NCBI RefSeq assembly: GCF_002993365.1
Contig: NZ_PVNP01000016.1
Span: 27,201-91,200, forward strand
Length of the DNA: 64,000 nucleotides
Source of the DNA: Marisediminitalea alba
Lineage (GTDB): Bacteria > Pseudomonadota > Gammaproteobacteria > Enterobacterales > Alteromonadaceae
Reading direction: 5' to 3'
A model generated the notes under the pieces. The model did not search any database. It was not told the origin of the DNA and saw only the letters and a list, made by a program, of their open reading frames with translations. Positions 35,934 to 44,866 of this stretch are shown here, one piece after another; position 1 is the first letter of the stretch, and each line of letters starts with the position of its first letter. Position numbers and translations under genes: made by a program.

Positions 35934-36935
35934 GTGATAGACCCGCGGCTTCCTCTGGTGGATATCCACCGTCACCTCGACGGTAATATCCGCCCGGAAA
36001 CAATATGGGAACTTGCCACCAGGCATAACATTGCACTCCCCGCCAAAGATCTCGACGAACTTCGCCCGCTGTGCCAGATTCAGAATAAAACCGCCGACTT
36101 GCTGGCGTTTCTGGCACGCCTCGATTACGGCATTTCCGTACTTGCAGATACCGACGCCTGTTACCGCATTGCTTACGAAAATATGCAGGATGCTAAGCGG
36201 GCCGGGCTCGACTACGTAGAGTTAAGATTTTCCCCTTTCTATATGGCCCAATCACATCAGTTAAACGTAGCGGATGTGGTGGAAGCGACCATAGCAGGTT
36301 GCGCCGACGGCAGTCGCGATTTTGCGATTAAGCATAATTTAATCGGTATCCTGAGTCGTACTTTTGGTACAGATGCCTGCACCTTGGAGCTCAACGGTTT
36401 GCTTGCTCACAAAGACCATATTACGGCACTGGATCTAGCCGGCGATGAGCTGGGTTACCCCGCACCAATGTTTACCGAACACTTTAAAAAAGCCCGGGAT
36501 GCCGGGTGGCAGATTACGGTACATGCCGGAGAAGCCGATGGCCCGCAAAGTATCTGGAACGCCATTGAGCTGCTCGGTGCCAGCCGGATAGGGCACTGTG
36601 TGGCAGCTAAACACGATGACAAGCTGCTTGAATATCTGGTGGAGCACAACATTGGCGTGGAAAGTTGCCCAACGTCTAATTACCAGACCGCGACCGTGGT
36701 GGATACCGCCAACCATCCTATGAAAGCCTTTTTAGAAATGGGCGTAGAGGTTACGCTAAACACCGATGACCCGGGCGTATCGGCCATTGATATCAGTAAT
36801 GAATACCAGGTAGCCAAAGACGTTATTCAACTGACTGATGAGCAACTCAGGCAAATCCAGATTAACGGTGTTAACCAGTCCTTTATCTCCGCCACAGAAA
36901 AGCTGCAATTATTTGAAATAGCTCTGCAGCGTTAA
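35934..36935 (+). CDS. add: Adenosine deaminase
   Basis: 333 residues. Adenosine deaminase converts adenosine to inosine in purine salvage. Zinc ligands and active-site motifs are VDIHRHLDGN near 9-18 (HxH), VHAGEADG near 195 (catalytic Glu), the RIGHC motif near 220 and LNTDDPGVS near 280. A GTG at 35934 is the start; it lies six bases after the response regulator stop and without a clear ribosome site, suggesting coupled translation. A terminator follows at 37.03 kb. Confidence 0.93.
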   Translation: MIDPRLPLVDIHRHLDGNIRPETIWELATRHNIALPAKDLDELRPLCQIQNKTADLLAFLARLDYGISVLADTDACYRIAYENMQDAKRAGLDYVELRFSPFYMAQSHQLNVADVVEATIAGCADGSRDFAIKHNLIGILSRTFGTDACTLELNGLLAHKDHITALDLAGDELGYPAPMFTEHFKKARDAGWQITVHAGEADGPQSIWNAIELLGASRIGHCVAAKHDDKLLEYLVEHNIGVESCPTSNYQTATVVDTANHPMKAFLEMGVEVTLNTDDPGVSAIDISNEYQVAKDVIQLTDEQLRQIQINGVNQSFISATEKLQLFEIALQR

Positions 36936-37027
36936 CCCTTGGTGACGATTTTTTAGCGGTGGAAATATAACTAAAGCCGTTATGTTTATGCATCCGGAAA
37001 GACGTCTGAATAGGTAAACAGGTTTAA

Positions 37028-37052
37028 AAAAAGCACCCGAAGGTGCCTTTTT
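37028..37052 (+). terminator. Terminator after add
   Basis: Stem GCACC/GGTGC with a CGAA loop, flanked by an A-run and a T-run, giving a longer imperfect stem. Confidence 0.75.
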
Positions 37053-37115
37053 GATTTTCAGCCCTAAACCACCTACTTCAGTAGGTGGTCATCATTCGTG
37101 GTAGTGCTTGGCCCG

Positions 37116-37234
37116 TATCTATAAGTCAGCAAATAAGGGTGTCTATAGATTGTTGTCGGAGTCGCCGACCGCGACCAAAGGGTGTTGTGCGACCCGGTGA
37201 CCGGGAACCACTCTGGACTCCCCGCAGCCCTTAT
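37116..37234 (+). ncRNA. Candidate structured RNA with a pseudoknot (omega/HEARO-like)
   Basis: Stem A pairs ATCTATA (37117-37123) with TATAGAT (37144-37150). Its loop contains ATAAGGG (37133-37139), which pairs with CCCTTAT (37228-37234) outside the stem, forming a pseudoknot. Between these lie the hairpin GTCGG/CCGAC (37155-37169), GGGT/ACCC (37180-37195), CCCGG/CCGGG (37193-37205) and a possible long-range GGAGTC/GACTCC pairing (37158-37163 with 37216-37221). Some are mutually exclusive. The strand was chosen because the pairing with a pseudoknot reads naturally in this direction; either strand could be transcribed. Confidence 0.5.
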
Positions 37235-37262
37235 CAGTGAAAAACGTCATAGTCCCTGACAG

Positions 37263-37343
37263 AACAAACTAGACCGTCAATGACGGCACTTCCATGTGCC
37301 GCATCGACTGAATCCTCATCCATGATGATTCTTCTAGTTTGTT
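37263..37343 (+). other. Four-way-junction-like inverted repeat
   Basis: An 11-bp perfect closing stem AACAAACTAGA/TCTAGTTTGTT encloses three small hairpins: CCGTC/GACGG (37274-37286), GGCAC/GTGCC (37285-37300, sharing two bases with the first) and GAATC/GATTC (37310-37331). It could be a second RNA domain or a DNA recognition structure. Confidence 0.5.
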
Positions 37344-37483
37344 ATGTCTGCCAGTGACAATGACAACACTGAAGAAGGGCACAATTATTGTCCTTTCTTC
37401 GATTTAAATAGAGCCCCCTTTTAGGGGGTTAATGTAAAGCCACCTTCTTTAGAAGGTGGATTCTCTACAAGTTAAACGCCGCG

Positions 37484-39907
37484 CTATCTAATAGCGGCAA
37501 CCAGTTCTTCGGGATCAAAATCATCAACAGCGATAATCTTAGCGCGGCCTTTTTCGGTGCGCTTGAGCAGCTCTGCTTCCGCTTCGCTGATCAGATCCTT
37601 TGCCAGGGCTTCGTCGGCCAGTTTATCTAGCTGAGTAAAGCTGCGCTTTTCACCCAGAGCACGGCAAATATTGTCGAACACCGGCTCTGCTGCCAGTACG
37701 TCTTCCAGCGTTTGCTCCAGCTCTCCCGGCAGGCTGCCAGGCTCACGGGTGAGGTACTGGCCCTGTCCAAGGCGGGTTCTGGCTGTGCCGGGTTGCTGCA
37801 GCAATCTGGCAATTGCATGCTCAGTGGCATCATTGGGCTTGGATACCCGGTGGCCAAAGGGGATCAGTTTTAACTTTAATACCAGTCCCAGCCACTTAAT
37901 CGGGAAGTTATCCAGGAAGTCCATCAGTGCGGTTTCCAGGTTATAAATCAGATCCTGCATGGCCCAGTGGAGGAGCGGCAGATCTTCATGCTGGCGGCCT
38001 TCTTCGTCGAAACGTTTCAGGGTCGCACTGGCCAGGTAAATGTAGCTTAACAGGTCGCCAAGGCGTGCTGATAAACGTTCACGACGTTTGAGTGTGCCGC
38101 CCAGAATGCCCATGGATAAGTCGGTTAGCAGCGCCAGGTTAGCACTGTAGCCTTGCAGCAGTTGATAATAGCGGGCGGTGCTGTCTTTAAACGGTGACTG
38201 GTGGAAGTAACCGCCAGTCAGCGTAAACCAGATGCTGCGGTAAGCATTGGCAAGCGCAAAGCCAATATGGCCAAATACTGCTTTATCGAATGCCTTTATT
38301 GCTTCCTGTTCATCAGACAGTGCAGCGGCCTTAATTTCGTCCAGCACAAAGGGGTGACAACGCATGGCACCCTGTCCAAAAATCATCATGTTACGGGTCA
38401 GGATGTTAGCGCCTTCTACCGTGATAGAAATAGGCATACCCTGATAACCACGGCCAAGGTAATTATTTGGCCCAAGCATAATACCTTTACCACCATGTAC
38501 ATCCATGGCGTCATTCACGGCAACTCGCGAACGCTCCGTAAGGTGATATTTACAAATGGCCGAAATAACCGAGGGCTTTTCACCCAGATCAACGCCCACG
38601 GTTGAGAAGCGGGTTACCGCATCCATCATGTAAGCATTACCGCCAATGCGGGCGAGCATCTCTTCCACGCCTTCCATATGCCCAATAGGGAGTTTGAACT
38701 GGCGTCTGATACGCGCATAGGCGCCGGTAGACATCGCGCAGGATTTGGCGCCGCCAGCAGAAGTTGAGGGCAGGGTAATACAGCGGCCTACCGACAAACA
38801 CTCCATCAGCATCCGCCAGCCTTTACCGGCCATGTCTGCGCCACCAATGATGTAATCCAGCGGTACAAAAATATCGTTACCCCGCACCGGTCCGTTCTGG
38901 AATGGCGTATTAAGCGGGAAGTGGCGTCGGCCAACATCCAGCCCTTTGGTATCGTGGGGAATCAACGCGCAGGTGATGCCCAGCTCTTTCTTGCTGCCTA
39001 ACAGACCATCGGGATCATAAAGTTTAAAGGCCAGGCCAATCACCGTGGCAACTGGTGCCAGGGTAATGTAACGCTTGTCGAAAGTGAGGCGCATGCCGAG
39101 CACTTCTTCACCTTCCCATTCGCCTTTGCACACAATCCCCTGATCAGGGATTGCACCGGCATCAGAGCCCGCTTCGGGGCTGGTTAAGGCAAAGCAGGGG
39201 ATTTCATCGCCACTGGCCAGGCGCGGCAAATAATGGTTCTTCTGCGCTTCGGTACCGTAATGCTGGAGGAGTTCACCCGGCCCTAACGAGTTAGGAACCC
39301 CAACCGTACTTGAGAGCACAGCGCTGGTGCCGGCAAGCTTTTGAATAACACGTGACTGGGCAAACGCAGAAAACTCCAGACCACCGTATTCTTTTTTGAT
39401 GATCATGGCGAAGAACTTGTGAGCTTTCAGATAAGCCCAGACCTCCGGTGGCAAATCGGCGTCTTTATGATTAACCTGCCATTCGTCAATCATGCTGCAG
39501 ACTTTGTCTACCGGTCCGTCGAGAAATGCCTGTTCTTCTGCCGTCAGGCGGCCCATGGGAATGGCGTGCAATTTTTGCCAGTCAGGGCGGCCGGAGAAGA
39601 TTTCGCCGTCCCACCACACGGTACCGGCGTCGATGGCTTCCTGTTCGGTGGTCGACATCTCCGGCATTACCTTGCGATAAAAGGCCAGCATTGGCTTGGT
39701 GAGGTAAGGGATACGGATGGATGACACCGCAAAAGGGGCCATAACAACAATAAATACGAGCCAGCTAAGTAGCCCTAAAGAACCAAAAATAGTACCAACT
39801 AACAGTACGCCGCCTGCAACAATAATAGCATTCATTAAGGGCAGGCGTTGATAGGCTGCCACGCACAGTGACAGTATTACCAGTAACACCCAGATAAAAT
39901 CAGACAT
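37484..39907 (-). CDS. fadE: Acyl-CoA dehydrogenase, FadE type
   Basis: 807 residues. FadE catalyses the first, FAD-dependent step of fatty acid beta-oxidation. Two N-terminal hydrophobic segments (residues 5-20 and 30-65) anchor it to the membrane. The dehydrogenase core follows: [10 protein letters not shown] near 245, a catalytic-domain region with [20 protein letters not shown] near 455-480, then the long DUF1974-type C-terminal region typical of this subgroup. Length and layout match E. coli FadE (814). A FadR-like operator lies just upstream. Confidence 0.95.
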   Translation of the reverse strand: MSDFIWVLLVILSLCVAAYQRLPLMNAIIVAGGVLLVGTIFGSLGLLSWLVFIVVMAPFAVSSIRIPYLTKPMLAFYRKVMPEMSTTEQEAIDAGTVWWDGEIFSGRPDWQKLHAIPMGRLTAEEQAFLDGPVDKVCSMIDEWQVNHKDADLPPEVWAYLKAHKFFAMIIKKEYGGLEFSAFAQSRVIQKLAGTSAVLSSTVGVPNSLGPGELLQHYGTEAQKNHYLPRLASGDEIPCFALTSPEAGSDAGAIPDQGIVCKGEWEGEEVLGMRLTFDKRYITLAPVATVIGLAFKLYDPDGLLGSKKELGITCALIPHDTKGLDVGRRHFPLNTPFQNGPVRGNDIFVPLDYIIGGADMAGKGWRMLMECLSVGRCITLPSTSAGGAKSCAMSTGAYARIRRQFKLPIGHMEGVEEMLARIGGNAYMMDAVTRFSTVGVDLGEKPSVISAICKYHLTERSRVAVNDAMDVHGGKGIMLGPNNYLGRGYQGMPISITVEGANILTRNMMIFGQGAMRCHPFVLDEIKAAALSDEQEAIKAFDKAVFGHIGFALANAYRSIWFTLTGGYFHQSPFKDSTARYYQLLQGYSANLALLTDLSMGILGGTLKRRERLSARLGDLLSYIYLASATLKRFDEEGRQHEDLPLLHWAMQDLIYNLETALMDFLDNFPIKWLGLVLKLKLIPFGHRVSKPNDATEHAIARLLQQPGTARTRLGQGQYLTREPGSLPGELEQTLEDVLAAEPVFDNICRALGEKRSFTQLDKLADEALAKDLISEAEAELLKRTEKGRAKIIAVDDFDPEELVAAIR

Positions 39908-39936
39908 TAGTTCTCCTCGTCCAAGTACTCTGTTTT

Positions 39937-39951
39937 GAGGTCTGACCAGAT
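39937..39951 (-). promoter_or_regulatory. FadR-like operator upstream of fadE
   Basis: On the minus strand the sequence reads ATCTGGTCAGACCTC, close to the FadR palindrome (ATCTGGTNNGACCAG). It lies 30-44 bases before the start codon, where a repressor would block transcription in the absence of long-chain acyl-CoA. PsrA is the more usual regulator in Alteromonadales, so this needs support from other genes. Confidence 0.45.
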
Positions 39952-40103
39952 AACCTAAAGCTATCCTCGCTGCGGCGAAAAATCAAGTTATAGTGTGATG
40001 ACAATTGTCTGTAGTAGTGTCACCAAATAATGACGAATGGCATGTCAGGCGTGGAAATCTGCAAGGCGTGAGAATGGCACGCATTAAGCATGCCATCAGG
40101 AAA

Positions 40104-40871
40104 TTAATTGCTGCGCTTGGTGGAGAACGCTTTTAAGCGTAAGTCGCCTTGTTCGTCACCGTCTTTAAATTGTTGTAAACGCACCAGCTGGTAGTTTAAA
40201 TCCGGCGCAAACCAGGCCAGCGTATAGCGGCTTTTCGAGTCGCGAACAATCTCCACCTTGATAGCTTCAATTTTGCCATAGGGTAAGTCTACGGTTTCTT
40301 TACCCAATACGCGCATACCGTAATGGCGCTGCTGCCCCCGGTAGTTAATAAAGTCATAGCTTAAGCTTTCCACTCCACGGGACAGGCGAATGGGCGCATC
40401 AAGGCGGTAAAGCTGATTATCCAGCTCGCCCTGCCAGGGCAGCGCGAAAGCTTCGTCATCATTCTCAATTTGGATCTGCCCGCCATCATCGCTGGGAAAC
40501 TCCACTTTCAGGCTTTTATCCGGGCCGGTACCGGTGCGTGAGTAATTATACTGTTGGGGAACGAGGTGATCGCCCTCAACCATGAATATGGAGTGCTCAA
40601 AGCGTTTATCCGACAAGAAGAACTTAGAGACTTTAGACTGGTAAGTCAGTGAATACAGGCCCTCAGATAATTCTTCCAGTGAAATTTTGGCGGAGCCCAG
40701 ATTATCGTCCCATTTGTAAGCGTAATAAACGGCTTCAAAGGGGGTAATCAGTTTGGTGGAGTCTGATGGGGGGGTGTCGGCCAGCGCCGACACACATATA
40801 AAACCTGACAGGAGCGTCAGGGCCAGAGATTTAGTCGTTCGCGTAACCGTTATCCGGAAGAACTTTACCAT
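40104..40871 (-). CDS. DUF3108-domain protein, probably periplasmic
   Basis: 255 residues. A basic N-terminus and hydrophobic stretch (LALTLLSGFICVSALA, residues 15-31) form a signal peptide. The mature part has the DUF3108 pattern, with PFEAVYYAYKWDDNLGSAK near 43 and a YGMRVLGKETVDLPYGKIEA block near 185. The family is beta-rich and of unknown function. It overlaps purN by 41 bases and is regularly found downstream of purMN in this group. A link to purine synthesis is not implied by the sequence. Confidence 0.82.
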   Translation of the reverse strand: MVKFFRITVTRTTKSLALTLLSGFICVSALADTPPSDSTKLITPFEAVYYAYKWDDNLGSAKISLEELSEGLYSLTYQSKVSKFFLSDKRFEHSIFMVEGDHLVPQQYNYSRTGTGPDKSLKVEFPSDDGGQIQIENDDEAFALPWQGELDNQLYRLDAPIRLSRGVESLSYDFINYRGQQRHYGMRVLGKETVDLPYGKIEAIKVEIVRDSKSRYTLAWFAPDLNYQLVRLQQFKDGDEQGDLRLKAFSTKRSN

Positions 40872-41478
40872 CTAATAATGCCTTATTGTTGTTCATTTTA
40901 AGCCGGCCACTGCAATACCAGTGAACCACTAGCGGGTAAATACTACGTTCCTGCTCCTGCACCCGTTGGGCGAGGGCATCGGCGTTATCATCTTCAAACA
41001 CCGGGACTTTACATTGAATGATGACAGGCCCGCCGTCAAGCTCGGGCGTAACAAAATGAACACTCAGGCCGTGTTCATCGTCACCATTGTCCAGTGCACG
41101 CTGATGAGTATTTAACCCTTTGTACTTGGGCAACAAAGATGGGTGAATGTTCAATAGGCGGCCGCTAAAATGTTCGACAAACTCACTGGTGAGAATGCGC
41201 ATAAAGCCGGCCAGCACAACGCAATCAGGCTGATAACTGTCCAGGGTGGTCAGTAATGCCTGATCATAGGATTCGCGATCATCATACTGTTTGTGATCCA
41301 AACAAATAGCTTCGATGCCCGCATTGCGAGCTCGTTCCAGACCATAAGCGTCAGGACGGTTAGAGATAACACAGGCGATATTCGCATTGATTTTGCCGGC
41401 CTCTACCCAGTCGATAATGGCCTGGAGGTTAGAGCCATTACCCGAGATCATGACGCAAATGTTAGGTGTTGTACTCAT
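40831..41478 (-). CDS. purN: Phosphoribosylglycinamide formyltransferase
   Basis: 215 residues. PurN uses 10-formyltetrahydrofolate to formylate GAR, the third step of purine synthesis. CVMISGNGSNLQAI near residue 8-20 binds the phosphate, and the catalytic Asn-His-Asp set lies in LLNIHPSLLPKYKG near 105-118 and the following GGPVIIQ region. The ATG at 41478 was chosen over one 17 codons earlier because it lies four bases after the purM stop and aligns with the family start. Confidence 0.95.
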   Translation of the reverse strand: MSTTPNICVMISGNGSNLQAIIDWVEAGKINANIACVISNRPDAYGLERARNAGIEAICLDHKQYDDRESYDQALLTTLDSYQPDCVVLAGFMRILTSEFVEHFSGRLLNIHPSLLPKYKGLNTHQRALDNGDDEHGLSVHFVTPELDGGPVIIQCKVPVFEDDNADALAQRVQEQERSIYPLVVHWYCSGRLKMNNNKALLDGKVLPDNGYAND

Positions 41479-41482
41479 GTGA

Positions 41483-42520
41483 CTAATTGATCTCAACCTG
41501 ATTTTCGCCGTCCAGGTCGGCAATTTCACCTAACAGCCAGGCTTTTTCACCGGCGTCGTTTAACACAGCAAGGGCCGCATCCACATCCTGCTCGTCTACT
41601 ACCAGGATCAGGCCAACACCGCAGTTGAAGGTACGGTACATTTCGTGAGTTTCTACGTTGCCGTTATCCTGTAACCAGTTGAATACCGCTGGCCACTGCC
41701 AGCTGTTGGCATCGACTACGGCTTTTTTGTCGTCAGGGAGTACGCGCGGGATATTTTCCCAGAAGCCGCCACCGGTGATGTGCGAGATGGCAGCGACGTT
41801 AACGCTTTCCAGTAACCGGAGTACCGATTTTACGTAAATGCGTGTTGGGGCAAGCAGTTGGTCGATAACCGGTGCGCCGTTCAGGTCAGCGTTTACATCG
41901 GCACCACTGACTTCGATAATTTTACGGATTAATGAGTAACCATTGGAGTGTGGGCCGGATGAGCCCAGCGCCAGAATTTTCTGACCAGCTTTAACCGTGC
42001 TGCCGTCAATCACATCATCGGCCTCTACTACACCGACACAGAAACCTGCGATATCGTAATCGTCACCATGATACATGCCGGGCATTTCTGCCGTTTCGCC
42101 ACCAATCAGGGCACAACCAGCTTGTTCACAACCGGTGCCAATGCCCGATACCACTGCTGCGGCCGTATCGACGTTCAGTTTGCCTGTAGCATAGTAATCG
42201 AGGAAAAACAGTGGCTCAGCGCCCTGAACAATCAGGTCGTTTACGCACATCGCAACCAGATCGATTCCCACGCTGTCGTGACGCTCAAAGTCCATGGCTA
42301 AGCGTAACTTGGTACCAACACCATCTGTACCAGACACCAACAGCGGATTTTTGTATTTTTCCGGCAGTGAACACAGTGCACCAAAACCACCTAAACCACC
42401 GCGTACTTCGGGGCGGTGAGTGCGTTTGGTAACGGACTTGATACGTTCAACGAGTTGGTTTCCAGCGTCGATATCGACACCGGCATCTTTATAACTTAAT
42501 GATGTATTATTTTCAGACAC
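41483..42520 (-). CDS. purM: Phosphoribosylformylglycinamidine cyclo-ligase
   Basis: About 345 residues. PurM closes the imidazole ring to make AIR using [17 protein letters not shown] at the start, the [12 protein letters not shown] block near 60 and the [14 protein letters not shown] motif near 175 identify it. The GTG at 42520 (preceded by AAGG) matches the normal [16 protein letters not shown] start, while an ATG six codons earlier has no ribosome site. purM-purN form the usual two-gene operon. Confidence 0.95.
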   Translation of the reverse strand: MSENNTSLSYKDAGVDIDAGNQLVERIKSVTKRTHRPEVRGGLGGFGALCSLPEKYKNPLLVSGTDGVGTKLRLAMDFERHDSVGIDLVAMCVNDLIVQGAEPLFFLDYYATGKLNVDTAAAVVSGIGTGCEQAGCALIGGETAEMPGMYHGDDYDIAGFCVGVVEADDVIDGSTVKAGQKILALGSSGPHSNGYSLIRKIIEVSGADVNADLNGAPVIDQLLAPTRIYVKSVLRLLESVNVAAISHITGGGFWENIPRVLPDDKKAVVDANSWQWPAVFNWLQDNGNVETHEMYRTFNCGVGLILVVDEQDVDAALAVLNDAGEKAWLLGEIADLDGENQVEIN

Positions 42521-42770
42521 GGGTAAGCCTTGTTGCATGGACTGGTTTGAATGCGCGGATTCTACCAGTATCCGGGGGTAAGTCCAACGTGTATGCAGGG
42601 TTTACCTGGTAAATTGCACCAATGTTTAATCTCGAGTCTGTATAAAATGTCGCCAGTCAGTTTGCTTATTGGTTACCAGAACGCAGATAAGCCAATAATT
42701 AAGATGAAAAACGTGTTTAAATAGATAACAATAAACCGTCCGAAGGGCGTGCACCTTTATTGCGATTAAC

Positions 42771-44108
42771 ATGGAGTTTGCCAAGCTTTTGCCCGTAGCA
42801 GAATTACTTAATTTACCGAGAAAACTCTCGCAGTTGACGGCCGCCATTACTTTACTGGTTGGTAGTGCCTGGCTCGGCATGGCGCACGCCAGCTCCACTG
42901 TTGAACTCGCTACCGGCAAGGTGTCGGTTGACAACAAATCCAGCCGTGCACTCAGCAATGGCACCCGTGCAGCGCTTGAACAGTTGTTGGTAAAAATAAC
43001 CGGCCAACAGGACATCGGTGATTATCAAACCGTTGATGCCATCCGCCGCAATGCCAACCGTTATCTGCGGGCTTACCGATTTACCGAAGAACAGGGCGAA
43101 TTGTTCTTAGTTGCAGAGTTCGATCGCGAACTTATTGAAACCGAACTGGTTAAGCAAGGTTTGCCTATCTGGGGAAGTCGGCGCCCGGATGCATTGTTAT
43201 GGCTCGCCATCGAAGATGCTGACGGTGAGCGCCGTATTGTCGACGACGGCAATCAGAGCGAACTGGCCAGAATGACCCGTCGCCAGGCCGAAACCCGCGG
43301 CGTGCCTCTGGCCTTACCGCTGATGGATCTGGACGACACGCTTACCATTAATGGCTACGACGTGTGGGGCTTGTTTCCGGAACAGCTCGTTAATGCCGCC
43401 AGTCGCTATAACGTAGATTACGTGCTGGCCGCGCGGCTATATCCCAACCGCACCCGCGAAATGGTGTATCGCGAACCAGAGCGCCCGGTATCTGCCCGTT
43501 TTATCCCTGAACCTTTTAATGTGCCCGCACTGCGAATCAATGAATTCGGCGAAGTTATCATGCCTTTACCGGCAGAAATGGACGCCATTGAAATGTCATG
43601 GGTAGAGAAAGAGTCTGCCAGCGGACCGGTGTTTACCCAGGAAGAGTTTTCCACGGTTGCGGCGCGAGCTAAAAAAGGCCGGTATTCATTAGATTATTTG
43701 TATCTTGCTGCTAATCAGGGCGCTTATCAGATCACCCACGACACGCTTATCGGCGACGAACCGGAAGCGCTGCTAACCACCTTTATTAATGACTACGCTA
43801 ATTATCTCGGTCAGAATTTTTCGATTTTACCTACCGATGATAACGCCGCCCAGGCCATTGAAATTTCGGTGGGTAACCTGTCGAGCCTGGCGGGCGTGGT
43901 TGCGGTACAAAACTACTTAAAGAACCTCAGCGTGACCGATAAGGTCATGCTGGTTAAACAGCAGGGGATGGTGAGTACGTTCCGCCTTAATCTGCTGGGC
44001 ACCGAGCAGGACCTGCGCTCAGTGTTATCACTCGACAGCCAGTTACAGCCGTTGACCGATGCCTTCGGTCAGCCCCTGGAAGGCATGCATTACTTCTGGA
44101 GTCAGTAA
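42771..44108 (+). CDS. DUF2066-domain secreted protein
   Basis: About 445 residues. After a variable N-terminus there is a signal peptide (LTAAITLLVGSAWLGMAHA, about 22-40) and the DUF2066 pattern ALEQLLVKITGQQDI near 67-80 and AEFDRELIETELVKQGLPIWG near 110-130. The family is conserved next to hda in Alteromonadales and relatives and is of unknown function, probably periplasmic. Two bases separate its stop from hda. The real start could be a later Met. Confidence 0.85.
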   Translation: MEFAKLLPVAELLNLPRKLSQLTAAITLLVGSAWLGMAHASSTVELATGKVSVDNKSSRALSNGTRAALEQLLVKITGQQDIGDYQTVDAIRRNANRYLRAYRFTEEQGELFLVAEFDRELIETELVKQGLPIWGSRRPDALLWLAIEDADGERRIVDDGNQSELARMTRRQAETRGVPLALPLMDLDDTLTINGYDVWGLFPEQLVNAASRYNVDYVLAARLYPNRTREMVYREPERPVSARFIPEPFNVPALRINEFGEVIMPLPAEMDAIEMSWVEKESASGPVFTQEEFSTVAARAKKGRYSLDYLYLAANQGAYQITHDTLIGDEPEALLTTFINDYANYLGQNFSILPTDDNAAQAIEISVGNLSSLAGVVAVQNYLKNLSVTDKVMLVKQQGMVSTFRLNLLGTEQDLRSVLSLDSQLQPLTDAFGQPLEGMHYFWSQ

Positions 44109-44110
44109 CC

Positions 44111-44866
44111 ATGCAGCTGCCTCTACCGGTTACGCTTCCTGATGATGAGACCTTCGACAGCTTTATTCCCGGCGGGAATGATGAGGTGGTGTCGTTATTA
44201 AGCTGTGTGGCCAGCCATTCGCCCGACTGGCGCGGCGAACCGGCTCTGGCGTTACTGGATGCGGCGTCCATTCCTCTTATCAATCTGGTAGGCAGTTCAG
44301 GCCGGGGCAAAAGCCACTTGCTTTATGCCACGTGCCATCAGCTGGCGGCCCGGGAAATCCCCCATGCCTATGTGAATTTTACCGATGTGGTTAATTTGTC
44401 GCCCAAGCTGCTCGAAGCGCTCGAACAATTGCCGGTGATTTGTCTGGATAATCTGGAAGCCATTGCCGGTCATTCGGCATGGGAAGAAGCGGTTTTCGAT
44501 CTGATTAATCGCGTAAGCGAAACGCGCATTGGCTTGTTGATTGTGGCAGCGCAGTCTGGCCCGAATGCGAGTAAAGTACGACTGCCAGACCTGCGCTCGA
44601 GGATCAGTGCCGGTTTAACCTACCAGTTAGTGTCGCTTAATGATGAACAACGTGGTGAAGTGTTAAGCTCGCGGGCGCAGCAGCGGGGATTATCATTGTC
44701 GGCCCAGGCGCTGCACTATCTGCTCAACCACAGTCAGCGGGATTTGCCCAGTTTAATGGCGCTGCTCGACCGACTCGACCAGCGCTCATTACAAGAGCAA
44801 AAGAAAATCTCAGTCGCTCTGGTGAAACGAGAGCTGGCTGAAGATACGGATCCGTCCGCTTCTTAA
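44111..44866 (+). CDS. hda: DnaA regulatory inactivator Hda
   Basis: 251 residues. Hda binds the DNA-loaded sliding clamp and promotes hydrolysis of ATP on DnaA, preventing re-initiation. QLPLPV at residues 2-7 is the clamp-binding motif. The AAA+ domain shows Walker A GSSGRGKSH near 61, Walker B VICLDNLEAI near 100 and the arginine finger region LPDLRSRISAG near 160. It is co-transcribed with the DUF2066 gene. Its last four bases overlap the converging metalloprotease-like gene. Confidence 0.93.
   Translation: MQLPLPVTLPDDETFDSFIPGGNDEVVSLLSCVASHSPDWRGEPALALLDAASIPLINLVGSSGRGKSHLLYATCHQLAAREIPHAYVNFTDVVNLSPKLLEALEQLPVICLDNLEAIAGHSAWEEAVFDLINRVSETRIGLLIVAAQSGPNASKVRLPDLRSRISAGLTYQLVSLNDEQRGEVLSSRAQQRGLSLSAQALHYLLNHSQRDLPSLMALLDRLDQRSLQEQKKISVALVKRELAEDTDPSAS

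Larger units (their letters stand above)
37068..37459. mobile_element. ORF-less IS200/IS605-like element with structured RNA (candidate)
   Basis: Two related hairpins bound about 390 bases with no coding frame. The left stem is ACCACCTAC/GTAGGTGGT (37068-37089), the right stem CCACCTTCT/AGAAGGTGG (37440-37459). Paired subterminal palindromes of this type are the ends recognised by IS200/IS605 transposases. Between them lie a predicted pseudoknotted RNA (37116-37234), a multi-hairpin junction (37263-37343) and a CCCCCT/AGGGGG hairpin (37413-37427). The layout resembles IS605-group elements that carry an omega/HEARO RNA, here without tnpA, tnpB or iscB. The resemblance to HEARO is from memory of its architecture and has not been tested against a covariance model. 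Confidence 0.55.
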
